From Sycobia sp. Sy_11 (lineage: Eukaryota > Arthropoda > Insecta > Hymenoptera > Epichrysomallidae), in the NCBI GenBank assembly GCA_018907035.1, contig JACCIC010000125.1:1488001-1552000 (forward strand): a DNA stretch of 64,000 bases. Reading direction: 5' to 3'. Below, piece after piece: positions 34,955-44,989 of the stretch. The position numbers and the translations under genes were made by a program. Position 1 is the stretch's first letter. Each line of letters starts with the position of its first letter. A model generated the notes under the pieces. That model was not told the origin of the DNA. It was given only the letters and a program-made list of their open reading frames with translations, and made no database searches.

Positions 34955-35296
34955 CAATTCAATTCAATTCGAAGGAACTGGAAATCCTTGGTAATCATCA
35001 GTACAATCCCATTAAGCACTAGACTTAGCCCAGGTCTGAAGTAGGAGTTATTGCAGCTTGCCAGAGGCAGGAGTGTATCTCACGCTTATTCTGCTTCGTG
35101 GATTTTTCTACAACTTTGAACCTTCAGAAAAATTCAATATTTCATCTGAAAATTTTATCAATTGAGTCTTCCTCAGCTTTAGGGAATTCGGTATGAGAAG
35201 TAATCACGAAAAAACAAGGACCTAAATAACTGGATTCGAACCTACTAGCTTTTAAGTACCAAGCAGGCACACTACCACTAGACCACAGTGCTTCTA
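34955..35296 (-). mobile_element. tRNA-derived SINE
   Basis: On the minus strand the head (35296-35225) looks like a tRNA: TGGTCTAGTGG matches the Pol III A box exactly, and GGTTCGAATCC matches the B box exactly about 45 bases later. The anticodon arm is imperfect and no acceptor stem forms, so it is not a working tRNA. About 250 bases of unrelated body follow, ending in a short GAATT-type tail at about 34955-34975. Head, body and simple tail in this order are the SINE layout. Confidence 0.55.
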
Positions 35297-35299
35297 CAC

Positions 35300-37383
35300 A
35301 TAGTTACATTTTTAGTGAGACTTATTTGCTTTTAGCATTCTATCGGGCACTTTGTTATAACATTTTCAATGAATACATTTAATTTGAATTACGGTACATC
35401 CGTTATTTTTCTCAGAAGGAGAGAACAAATTGGAAGTTCATTTTTTTAATAAAAGAATATAAAAATCCAGAAAAATAATAAAGAAAATTTTATATACTCA
35501 TTTTCATATCGATTTTTATTGATTAGTACGTCAAGTTCATATAAACTTTATTTTATTATTATTGATAATTTAATATTTTCATTTAATTATTTTACATCAT
35601 AATTCGAAACATTCAATGTAACTATTGATAAAGACGACTATGCATATTGGGATTATATAAAACCTTAAATTTTGAATTAATTTATATTTATTTAAGTTTA
35701 ATGAAAATTGATTGAAATTTTGAATAAATTATTACTCAAATGGGAGAGTATTTCAATTGACGACAATGGAGTTTCTTGAAATTGATTCACTCTTAATTTT
35801 CGTATCTAAATAGAGTAGCTTATTTTATCGATCAATGTATCTTCTATGATACAGATATTCTATTCTTATAGGACTCTAAAAATGATATAAACATTCATGT
35901 ATCTCTAAATGGTTTCAGTTTGTATCATCACAATGTGAATATATTCAGTAAATGCAACAATATAAAAATAACAAGAACACTAGATAAAAATTTATGGTTA
36001 AATCCAACGCAATTAATATTACCTAACAAGATTTAAATTTTATTATTTGTTTTGCTAAAAAGATATTAGAAAACATATTACAACATATTAGGTTATTACA
36101 CTGGCAGGTGGTAAAGATGTTTGTCACCGAACATTCAATAGCTTTTACATGATTTAACATTATATATTATCGCGTTAGTGGATTTCCAAATGAATCTTCT
36201 TTACATGTTCGATAATAACAGAGTAAAGACAAAAATTATAAACTTAATTTTTGTTGAAAAATATAGATATTCTATCATATATTTTATAGAAATATTGTAA
36301 AATGTTGCAATAGTGTGTTATAGTACAATATTAGGAAATTATCCTAAAAATCCTTGATTATGAATATTGGCCTAGTACACTTTTTATAAAATTAAAATTT
36401 TTACTTATTAATATAATGTAAAGAACAATAATAATTGCATTAATAACAGATTTTCCTTTTTCATATGTATTATGTATAATTATTAATTTATAATAAAAGT
36501 TTTCATTATTCTCTATTTTTGAAATATTTTGAAATACGAAATTTAATACTTGTTATAAACATATTGGGTCAAAATTTAAATTATTATTAGCTGTCAATTC
36601 TTAGTATATTGAAAGTCGTGAATTAGATTACTTTTCATCAGTTGGACAAAATTGGTGCATTCTTCGATTTCTTACATGTACATATAACTGCTGGTTTAGT
36701 TATAAAATATTAATGCAATATGTAGTGATTATTTGAGTTTAAATATATATTTGTGTTGTTTGCTATTGTTAAATAAGGTTAACATGATGTAGTTAATCAT
36801 TTATATAACAATTATCAGATAAATTTTTATAATATACTGTTTAATTCGTTAATTTACTGTATTGATTTATATTATTGTTTTAATGAAACAGTTTCTGCTG
36901 CTTGATGGTTGTGGATTGAATAGAATTCTAGTCGTAGTAGCTTGAATTTATTTCCATAACTTTTTTGACTATTAACTTGGAATTTTATCCACTTTCTGTA
37001 AAGAAAATTATTGAAATATAAAATCTTTGATGGTAAAAAATATTAATTAGATATAGACAATTGACAAATTAAATAGAATATGTTTAAATTAGTTGTAAAT
37101 ATTATCCCTTATTTAAAAATTAATTAAATAAAAATTTAATGATGTGCTATATTAATATATTTTCTTCCTCTTAATTGTTTGAGCATCGTATTCATTGCAC
37201 CAGAATTTGATAGGTTCAAAAACAATGCTGTGATATAGTTTTGTATCTAGAATATTCACAGAAAAAGTTATAGCTTTAGGTATTTCATTCATGTTATTTC
37301 TGATTTGACTTGCCGATGACATTTTACTTTTTACATTGTATACAGAATCTGTGTATAAATTTGATCATTTTTTACTTCGTTAA
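35300..37383. other. Intronic sequence, no gene seen
   Basis: More than 2 kb of AT-rich DNA without supported coding, RNA or repeat features. Confidence 0.5.
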
Positions 37384-37387
37384 TTAA

Positions 37388-38068
37388 CCCTTTATCGCCC
37401 AACTTGACCATTTTTCGACAATATTTTCAGTGGTGTGTAACACTAACTTAAAATGATTCAAGAAATTCTTGAGATACCATTTTTAACGTAAAATTGTATG
37501 TACTTTCAGAATACGGTATAAAAATTGTCGACTAATTTAACAATAAAAAGTTATAAACAATTATTTGCAAAAAAACGTGAATTTTTGAGAAAAAAAAATT
37601 CGTCTAACCAAAATTTTCGAATGGAAAGAGGGTTCGCTCGCACGTACAACACGTATATATTTGGTCAATGGCATGTATACTTTATTGTAAAACAGTTGCA
37701 ATACCGAAATTAAAAATGGCGGCCATCCAAACAACCCTTTTTCCACCAAACTTATCAAGAAAGGTTCGTGATTTTTTTTCTCGATCAGGATCGACTTAAC
37801 GAAAAAAATTTATAGAACAAAAAGTTGTTAGAATTTATCAGAGAAGTCGTGTGAATTTTTTCAGACTTTTCTAAGCGACTTTTGGATTTTTGGATATGGC
37901 CATTTTTTGACAAATCCAAAAATCGCTCCGAAAATTCTGAAAAAATTCACAAGTATTCTTTGATTAATTCTAAGCACTTTTTGTCCTATAACTTTTTTTC
38001 TAGAGTTGGTCTTTATTGGATTACAAATTGTTGAACGTTCTTAGCCGCTATTGAATGTAAGTTTGCCC
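37388..38068 (+). repeat. Left terminal inverted repeat of the piggyBac element
   Basis: 681 bases. It contains its own palindrome at about 37780-38020: AACAAAAAGTTGTTAGAATT...GTGAATTTTTTCAGA...GGATTT is mirrored after the centre TGGCCATTTTTTGA near 37900. Confidence 0.92.
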
Positions 38069-38249
38069 GGGTTTTACCACGTGGAGGTGAACGTTCATTG
38101 AAAACCCATGTTATCGGTTTTTTTTTGTTGTTTTGTTTTTTGCTGTTTTTTTTTTTTTTTTTTAAAGAATTTTTCACTCTGAATTTTTTGATTGGTAGTA
38201 AATACTCAAAGAAGATAACTACTAATAGTGCTTTTTTTTGAAGCAAGGT

Positions 38250-39794
38250 TCACAATTTGTATTCATTATTGCATTTCTCATAACATTTAGAACTTCTTAC
38301 TTTACATTCCAAGCAATACGAGCGTTTGGTTCCTTTTGCAAGCTCATGCTTCGTCAATAAAACTGTTTGTAGATAATGCTTGCTTATTTCTACTGCAAAT
38401 TTTTTTATCCCACATTTTTGTGATGCTTGAATTATTCGCAACAAAATATTTCACGTCCATTTTTTGGATCGGATACTTGGTAACACTTTATTACAGTACT
38501 GATCGTTGATGTCTACTCCGCCCATAAATTGGTTATAAATTTTAAAAGCATTCGGAAATGGTATTTCCACCTTCTGTTGATCAGTGCTACTATATCTTTT
38601 TACAGCACCAAGCGGCTTGATACCTGCTACAGTGGACAGAAGTGAAACAGGCTTTGAATCTTGCACAGTAATAAAATTTAGTCCACTAGACTGGTCATGT
38701 TGTACAGAAAAAGTACCTTTAGGAGCTTTTTTATCCAAGATATTTTTTATCGTCACCCGATTTTCTCTAACTGTCCCTGTTGCTTGAAGACCAATTCTCT
38801 TTAGATGAACCAGTAAATCTGGACAAGTAAAAAGATTGTCGAAATAAATATGATTCAGTTATAATTTACGCGGAGATAAAAATTTCAACATATTGTCCAG
38901 CATTCGAATAAATACTCTGCTACCTAGATTTGCTAATCAATTTGCTAATCTATCATTTGTTTCGTTTTTACCACAGTAAATGTCAAAATGAAAAAGGTAA
39001 CCAAAACTGCTACATAGACCCAAAGCTTGATACCAAATCGAGTTGGCTTTCCCCTTATAAATTGTTTTAGAGTACATCTACCAAAATATTTAACGATCAT
39101 TTCATCGATCGAAAATGCTGTGCAAAAATAGGCGAATGTTCGTGTTGAATATATCTGTAATTGCTCGAACACGCCAAACTTTGTCCAAATCATTTTTATC
39201 CTTGAACTGCGAACATTTCAAAAAACTTTTTATTTGTTCAAATTTATTTCTACTTATGGAGTTGCAAACTATTTCACTTTTTAAAAATGGGTTTGTCGAC
39301 CAATAATCTCGTTGAGATGGTCTTTTGTTATAGGTTGAGAAAATTATAACACCTAGAAAAGTATTCAAATCCGTTAGATATAACTCATATCCATTCTCTT
39401 TCGTAGCGTCTATAATGTAATTTTTTAATTCTAGAGAGAAGAAGAACTCAGAAATCTCTGCTGGACAAAAATTGAAAATTTTTTTTCTGTCTGGTTTGGA
39501 TAAAAAAATCTCATTCTTAGGAGAATGATTGTACACCTTCTCTCCTTTTTTCCAAAAATATTTATGAGCTTCTTCTAATTTTTTTTGAGAATTATTATAA
39601 TCACCAAATATTTTAGTGTAAGAAACAGAAAGAAATGGAACAGACGAGTTAGTCGTGACATTTTCATGAAGTTCATCTTCATCATTTGATCCATCATTAT
39701 CAGACTGTTCCGAATCCTCACCAGGAATAAATACATATTCATTGTAATTTTATTTTTCAGAAATTTCATATCGACTTCCTCGATTACTCGACAT
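38250..39794 (-). pseudogene. piggyBac transposase relic
   Basis: DDD transposase of the piggyBac/PGBD family. The start is taken at ATG 39794 (MSSNRGSRYEIS), followed by an acidic N-terminus typical of the family. The N-terminal domain includes TFLGVIIFSTYNKRPS and DYWSTNPFL. Catalytic regions: SIDEMIVKYFGR (first D, about 39100), IYFDNLFTCPDLL (second D, about 38850) and NQFMGGVDINDQY (third D, about 38520). A Cys-rich tail (YCLECKVRSSKCYEKC) lies near 38280. Lesions: TAA at codon 15, a frameshift near 39110-39170, another near 39000, in-frame stops near 38940 and 38860, and TGA in place of Trp after KKWT near 38450. Cannot encode an active enzyme. Confidence 0.9.
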
Positions 39795-40118
39795 TTTCAG
39801 GTCGTTAGCTGATATATGTATGAAAGAAACGTGAGTGTGTATAATATGAAATAGGTATAAGTAGTTTAGAAAGTAATTTATAAAATAGGTATAAGAAAAG
39901 ATAGCTAATTTACGCGTTATATAGTATGTATTTTTAGTTTATACTTATGACCTATTACGAACGTAAAATTTAAAAAATTACAAAGTAATCAGAAATAGAG
40001 CATATATTTTTTTTCTGAATTTCTTGATATAGTTGCTTATCGGGGTAAAATAAAAAACGAAGAATAATGTTCTTTGATTAGAAAAAACAATAAATAAATA
40101 TTGATTGTGGTGAAAGCA

Positions 40119-40799
40119 GGGCAAACTTACATTCAATAGCGGCTAAGAACGTTCAACAATTTGTAATTCAATAAAGACCAACTCTAGAAAAAAAGTTATA
40201 GGACAAAAAGTGCTTAGAATTAATCAAAGAATACTTGTGAATTTTTTCAGAATTTTCGGAGCGATTTTTGGATTTGTCAAAAAATGGCCATATCCAAAAA
40301 TCCAAAAGTCGCTTAGAAAAGTCTAAAAAAATTCACACGACTTCTTTGATAAATTCTAACAACTTTTTGTTCTATAAATTTTTTTCGTTAAGTCGATCCT
40401 GATCGAGAAAAAAAATCACGAACCTTTCTTGATAAGTTTGGTGGAAAAAGGGTTGTTTGGATGGCCGCCATTTTTAATTTCGGTATTGCAACTGTTTTAC
40501 AATAAAGTATACATGCCATTGACCAAATATATACGTGTTGTACGTGCGAGCGAAACCTCTTTCCATTCGAAAATTTTGGTTAGACGAATTTTTTTTTCTC
40601 AAAAATTCACGTTTTTTTGCAAATAATTGTTTATAACTTTTTATTGTTAAATTAGTCGACAATTTTTATACCGTATTCTGAAAGTACATACAAGTTTACG
40701 TTAAAAATGGTATCTCAAGAATTTCTTGAATCATTTTAAGTTAGTGTTACACACCACTGAAAATATTGTCGAAAAATGGTCAAGTTGGGCGTTAAAGGG
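40119..40799 (-). repeat. Right terminal inverted repeat of the piggyBac element
   Basis: Reverse complement of 37388-38068, with the same internal palindrome (about 40167-40407). Confidence 0.92.
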
Positions 40800-40882
40800 T
40801 TAAGACAAGATGGTATGGTGTTGGTGGGGGAGACAGGGACGGAGGTTCTTGGAGCTTAGAGAATGTAGGTACGTAGAAATTA

Positions 40883-41770
40883 TTGGGTGTACAAATAAGT
40901 TTCCGCCGTTTTTTATAAAGAAATAAGAATTTATTGTAAAAAACGGTAGAAAGAATGTCATTCAAAATATTGTCCAACACTTTCTACTTCTTTGGACCAT
41001 CTTTCGAGCAGCAAGTGGATACCTCGTATAAAAAATTGCTCGTCTTTTAAGGCGATCCACGAATCGACCCATTTCTTCAATTCCTCGTAAGAAAAGTGAA
41101 GTGCTGCTCAGCTAGACCATGAGTTATCAACCGCAATAGGTGTGAGTTTGAAGGAGCAATGCCTGGTGAATACGGTGGGTGGGGTAGAACGTTCCAATTC
41201 AGTGCTTCTAACGTTTCCTTTACGATTTTTGCAACATGTGGCCAAGTGTTGTCATACAGAAGAATCACTGTATAGCACCTTTTAGCATATTATGGACATT
41301 TAATCTTGAATGCTCGGCTCAATTGCATTAGCTGTTGTTGGTAACGTTCCTAGGCGATGGTTTGATTGTTTTGGAGTAGTACGTAATAGATTACTCCAAG
41401 CTGATCCCACTAAATGCACAGCACTAGCTTTTTGCCATGAATGTTTGGCTTGGTCATTAAAGACGAGGCATGCCCGAGCTTACTCCATGACTTCCTACGC
41501 TTTGGGTTTTCGTAGTGAATCCACTTTTCGTTGCTTTAAATGAAAGAAGTAAATTAACAATTCCCGCAAATCACGCTTACTTAGCTCAAAATTGACATCT
41601 TAACACGATGAAAACAAAATGATGCTAGCAAAAAGTCAGATGTATTAAAAGGTTATACTGTTTCCAGATGTCAATATATACTATACGACTTTTTACAGCT
41701 GACAATTTCGATGTTATCTTATTGGTGGTGCCATCTTTTCAAAACGGCGGAAACTTATTTGTACATCTAA
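40883..41770 (-). mobile_element. Mariner copy I, internally deleted
   Basis: An 888-base element with matching terminal repeats (GTGTACAAATAAGTTTCCGCC at both ends) and flanking TA (40881-40882 and 41771-41772). The minus-strand relic starts near 41545 in the catalytic half (KWIHYENPKRRKSW-like, the DNA-binding half is gone). YDNTWPH and PPYSPGIAPSNSHLL show the third catalytic D replaced by N, with several stops in between. Having both ends but little coding sequence, it is a MITE-like derivative. Confidence 0.88.
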
Positions 41771-41774
41771 TACT

Positions 41775-42092
41775 AGCATATATCTCTTCGCAAACTTCGT
41801 CAGTGGTGTTTTCATCTGAATTATAAGCTATAGATCAGTATGAAAGACGTCGTCTTCAACCAAAGGTTCGTCAGATGAAAACGTAGTACTTATTTTTTGG
41901 TTACAAAACATACATGTTTAAAATCAACTATTAGCCCCATACAGGCTTGTGTATTATTGTGTAAGATAAAATTAAAGCAAAGATAAAGTATTATAAAAGG
42001 CAATGTAGAATATCGAAAATATGTATTTTTTTAATATTTTAGAATCCTTGTAAACTACTTCATTAACAATTTTAAAATTCTTTTAAAAGATA
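41775..42092. other. Intronic sequence, no gene seen
   Basis: About 320 bases without features. Confidence 0.45.
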
Positions 42093-42094
42093 TA

Positions 42095-42909
42095 CGGGGT
42101 CTTCAAATTCTGGTACATCGTTGCGATTCGCTTTAAACTAGTTCCCTCCCGCATCTATACACTTATTCCAGCGAGTTTTCCAGTTTTCGTAACAATTCTG
42201 GAACACTTTTGTGTGGGACCTCTCCGAATACGCGCGTCACTCATTCTTGGATGTCTTCAAAGGAGTCAAAATGTCGACCGCTCACGATTTTTTTCAAATG
42301 GGGGAATATAAAAAAGTCGCAGGGTGACATATCCGGTAAATAGGGCGATTATGGTGACATTACGGTGTTCTTAGATGTCAAAAACTCAGAGGCACTGAAC
42401 GCACTGCGATAAGGAGCATTTTCGTGATGCAGAACCCAAGTCTTCGCGATCTCTGAACACACTCTGAGCATCGTTATTCGTAATTTTTCAAGCACATAGC
42501 ATATTTGATTTACAGTTTGTTCCGGTGGTACAACGCTTTGTGAAGCACCCCTTTTTTGTCGAAGAAGCAAATGAACATGGTTTTGACTTTGGACTTCCTC
42601 ATTTTCGCCTATTTTGGACTCGGCACTCCAGGGGTCGGTCACTTTTGGATTTGTTGTTTAGTTTCGGGGTCATATGGAAATAACCAACATTCATCACCAT
42701 TAATAACTCGATCGAGAAGAATAGGATCACTGTTCCATTGTCGTGACATGCACTACTTGCGCGTTGTTATTATCATATTATCATACAAGGGTCGTCAAGG
42801 TCTCAATCGAAAGAGTAGGGATCTACTATTACGGTGGCGGAGTTACAGGTTCGCATTGTTACCATAGGCCGAGGAAAAATTTGTCATATTACTTAATTGT
42901 CTGACCTCG
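42095..42909 (-). mobile_element. SETMAR-like mariner copy J, internally deleted
   Basis: Same family as copy K, opposite strand. The right end has the terminal repeat ACTTAATTGTCTGACCTCG followed by TA (42910-42911); the left end CGGGGTCTTCAAATTC is a diverged match, preceded by TA. The sequence passes from the 5' leader (CATTGTCGTGACATGCACTAC at 42737-42757) straight into the catalytic half, so about 440 bases covering the start codon and DNA-binding domain are missing. The remaining transposase part has frameshifts and stops. Confidence 0.8.
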
Positions 42910-42911
42910 TA

Positions 42912-43225
42912 TGTCGAAAGTATTTTCAAAATATTGTTTCTTGATATGGTAGAATATGTGCACTCAGTGGTGGAGTATAATAATTATAAAGTAAATTTTA
43001 AATTTTTGTTAGTTGTAAATGTTTCACTTACTAAATAAGCCTTCATGAATGTTATGCAAGTAGAAGATTTATAAAAATGGATTAATCAAATTTGCATATC
43101 GGATGCAATTTTGAGCATTATAATTAGCTACTCTTCAAATCATTCATTAGATTTCAAGAATAATGTTAAACAAATTTTAATAATATATTGGATTTGCCAT
43201 TGAGATGTTTTCTTTGTTAGTAAAA
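42912..43225. other. Intronic sequence, no gene seen
   Basis: AT-rich spacer between mariner J and mariner B. Confidence 0.45.
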
Positions 43226-43227
43226 TA

Positions 43228-44513
43228 TTAGAAGTGTGAATAAGTCTTTCCCGTTTTTTGTAAGAGATGGCGCCACCAATACTGTGCGAGTATTCAATGG
43301 TTACATATGTCATAATCAAAGCTTATTCATATGTCAACAATTCCATACTAACACATTAGTTAAAATTTTTTCGCATCATAAATTTTTGATATCGTGAAAA
43401 TGTCGAAATTTGAGCCGAGTCAACGTCATTTGCGGGAAGTTTCACTTTATTGGTTCAATTTGAAGAAATCTGCTGCCGAGACGCATCGATTGCTTCAGGA
43501 GGCTTATGGAGAAGGTTGTGTCGATGATTCAAGTGTTCGCGGATAGTTTCGACGCTTCAAAAGCGGTGATTTCGACGTGGAAGACAAGGAGCGTTCCGGG
43601 CGGCCGCAAATCTTTGAAGATCGAGAATTGGCGACTTTGCTTGATGAAGATTCTTGTCAAACGCAAGAAGAACTTGCTGAAGCATTGGGAGTTGACCGAA
43701 CAACCATTTCCAAGCGTTTGAAAGCCATGGGAATGATCCAAAAGCAAGGAAATTGGGTGCCGTACGAACTGAAGCTGAGAGACGTCGAACGGCGTTTTTT
43801 CACTTGCGAACAGCTGCTTCAGCGACATAAAAGAAAGGGTTTTCTGCATCGTATCGTGACTGGCGATGAAAAGTGGATACGTTACGATAATCCGAAGCGA
43901 AGAAAATCATGGGGACTACCCGGCCATGCATCATCATCGACGGCCAAGCCAAATATTCATGGCGCCAAGCTCATGCTCTGTATATGGTGGGACCAGGTAG
44001 GTGTGGTTTACTATGAGCTTCTGAAACCGAATGAAAGGATCACAGGCGATGTCTATCGACGACAATTGATGCGTTTGAGCCGCGCACTGCGAGAAAAACG
44101 GCCACAATACTCCGACAGGCACGACAAAGTTATTTTGCAACATGACAATGCTCGCCCACATGTTGCACCGCCGGTGAAAACATACTTAGAAACGCTCAAA
44201 TGAGAAGTCCTACCCCACCCGCCGTATAGTCCAGACGTTGCTCCGTCTGATTACCATCTCTTCAGATCGATGACGCATGGCCTGGCTGACCAGCACTTCC
44301 ATTCCTACGAGGAAGCCAAAAAATGGGTGGATGACTGGATAGAGGCCAAACCGGTCGAATTTTTTCGCAACGTAATTCGTATGTTGCCAGAAAGATGGGA
44401 AAAAGTTGTAGCTAGCGATGGCCAATACTTTCAATAATTCATTTGTAACCATTTTTTCACAATAAAGGCTCAAAATTTGAAAAAAAACGGGAAAGACTTA
44501 TTCACATACCTGA
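43228..44513 (+). mobile_element. Mariner copy B, both termini present
   Basis: A 1286-base element flanked by TA (43226-43227 and 44514-44515), with terminal repeats sharing TGTGAATAAGTCTTTCCCG. It lies in the same orientation as the SLC19-like gene and ends 63 bases before exon 2. Confidence 0.95.
43400..44437 (+). pseudogene. Mariner transposase, copy B (two nonsense mutations)
   Basis: Full-length 345-codon frame of the mauritiana-like family shared with copies A and C. The frame is intact from ATG 43400 to TAA 44435 except for two Trp-to-stop changes: TAG at 43544 and TGA at 44201. Helix-turn-helix region (QEELAEALGVDRTTISKRL), WVPYEL linker and the DDD residues (TGDEKW, LQHDNARPH, SDYHLF) are all preserved. 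Together with both terminal repeats this is among the youngest elements in the window, and it could still be mobilised in trans if any active copy exists elsewhere. Confidence 0.95.
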
Positions 44514-44576
44514 TAGTATACGTGCTTCTTAAAAATTTATTTTGTACATGCTTCAAAACATAAAATTCTTTTACAG

Positions 44577-44961
44577 ATTAATCAAGAAATTTATCCAGTT
44601 GGTACGTACTCTTATTTTGCAACATTAATATTAGTATTTTTAGTAACAGATCTTATAAGATACAAACCTGTTATTATATTATGCGGTCTCTCTGGAACAA
44701 CTGCAATTTCAATGCTGAAATATGGAAGAACAATACTTCATATGCAAATAGTGGAATTCTTATATGGCCTACTTTTATCAACCGAAGTGGCTTATTTCAC
44801 TTATATTTATGCTAAAGTTGATAAACAGCATTACCAGCAGATAACAAGTCATACAAGGGGTGCATTTCTTCTTGGTCGTTTTATAGCCGGTGTAGTTGCT
44901 CAGCTGACAACATCTTTTAAATTACTGGATTATGAGCAGTTAAACTATTTAACAATAGCAT
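44577..44961 (+). CDS. SLC19-type transporter, coding exon 2
   Basis: Acceptor CTTTTACAG at 44568-44576; the exon starts in phase 0 and ends in phase 1 before GTAAGA at 44962 (128 codons plus one base). It encodes the second to about fifth membrane segments of the transporter: VGTYSYFATLILVFLVTDLI, RYKPVIILCGLSG, HMQIVEFLYGLLLSTEVAYF, TYIYAKVDKQHYQQITSHTR and GAFLLGRFIAGVVAQL. These are well-known conserved SLC19 blocks. The frame is open with no damage. It joins exon 1 at 22373-22495. The next exon was not found before the window end, so the gene continues past 64 kb or its small exons were missed. Confidence 0.92.
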
Positions 44962-44989
44962 GTAAGATTCTTATTTCGTATTTTTAATT

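Larger units (their letters stand above)
37388..40799 (-). mobile_element. piggyBac-type element with 681-bp terminal inverted repeats
   Basis: A 3412-base element flanked by TTAA on both sides (37384-37387 and 40800-40803), the piggyBac target. Ends read CCCTTTA(T/A)CGCCCAACTTG. The arms 37388-38068 and 40119-40799 are each 681 bases and differ at only about four positions that I could find. The minus-strand transposase relic occupies 38250-39794. Typical piggyBac arms are much shorter, so the long arms are notable. The two ~62-codon frames in the arms are mirror images, not genes. Confidence 0.92.
22496..44576 (+). other. Intron 1 of the SLC19-like gene (~22.1 kb)
   Basis: It begins with GTTAGT and ends with a pyrimidine-rich CTTTTACAG at 44576. 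It splits the coding sequence between codons 41 and 42 (phase 0). It is unusually long for a compact insect gene and is filled with the mobile elements and inverted repeats listed separately between these positions. Confidence 0.85.

Noticed and set aside
35225..35296. Functional tRNA gene
   Set aside because: A and B boxes match, but acceptor and anticodon stems do not pair and no T-run terminator follows at the expected place; SINE head is preferred.
37525..37758. Pairs of ~62-65-codon frames in the piggyBac arms
   Set aside because: The same sequence appears in mirror image in the other arm and has no recognisable motif; it is terminal-repeat sequence.
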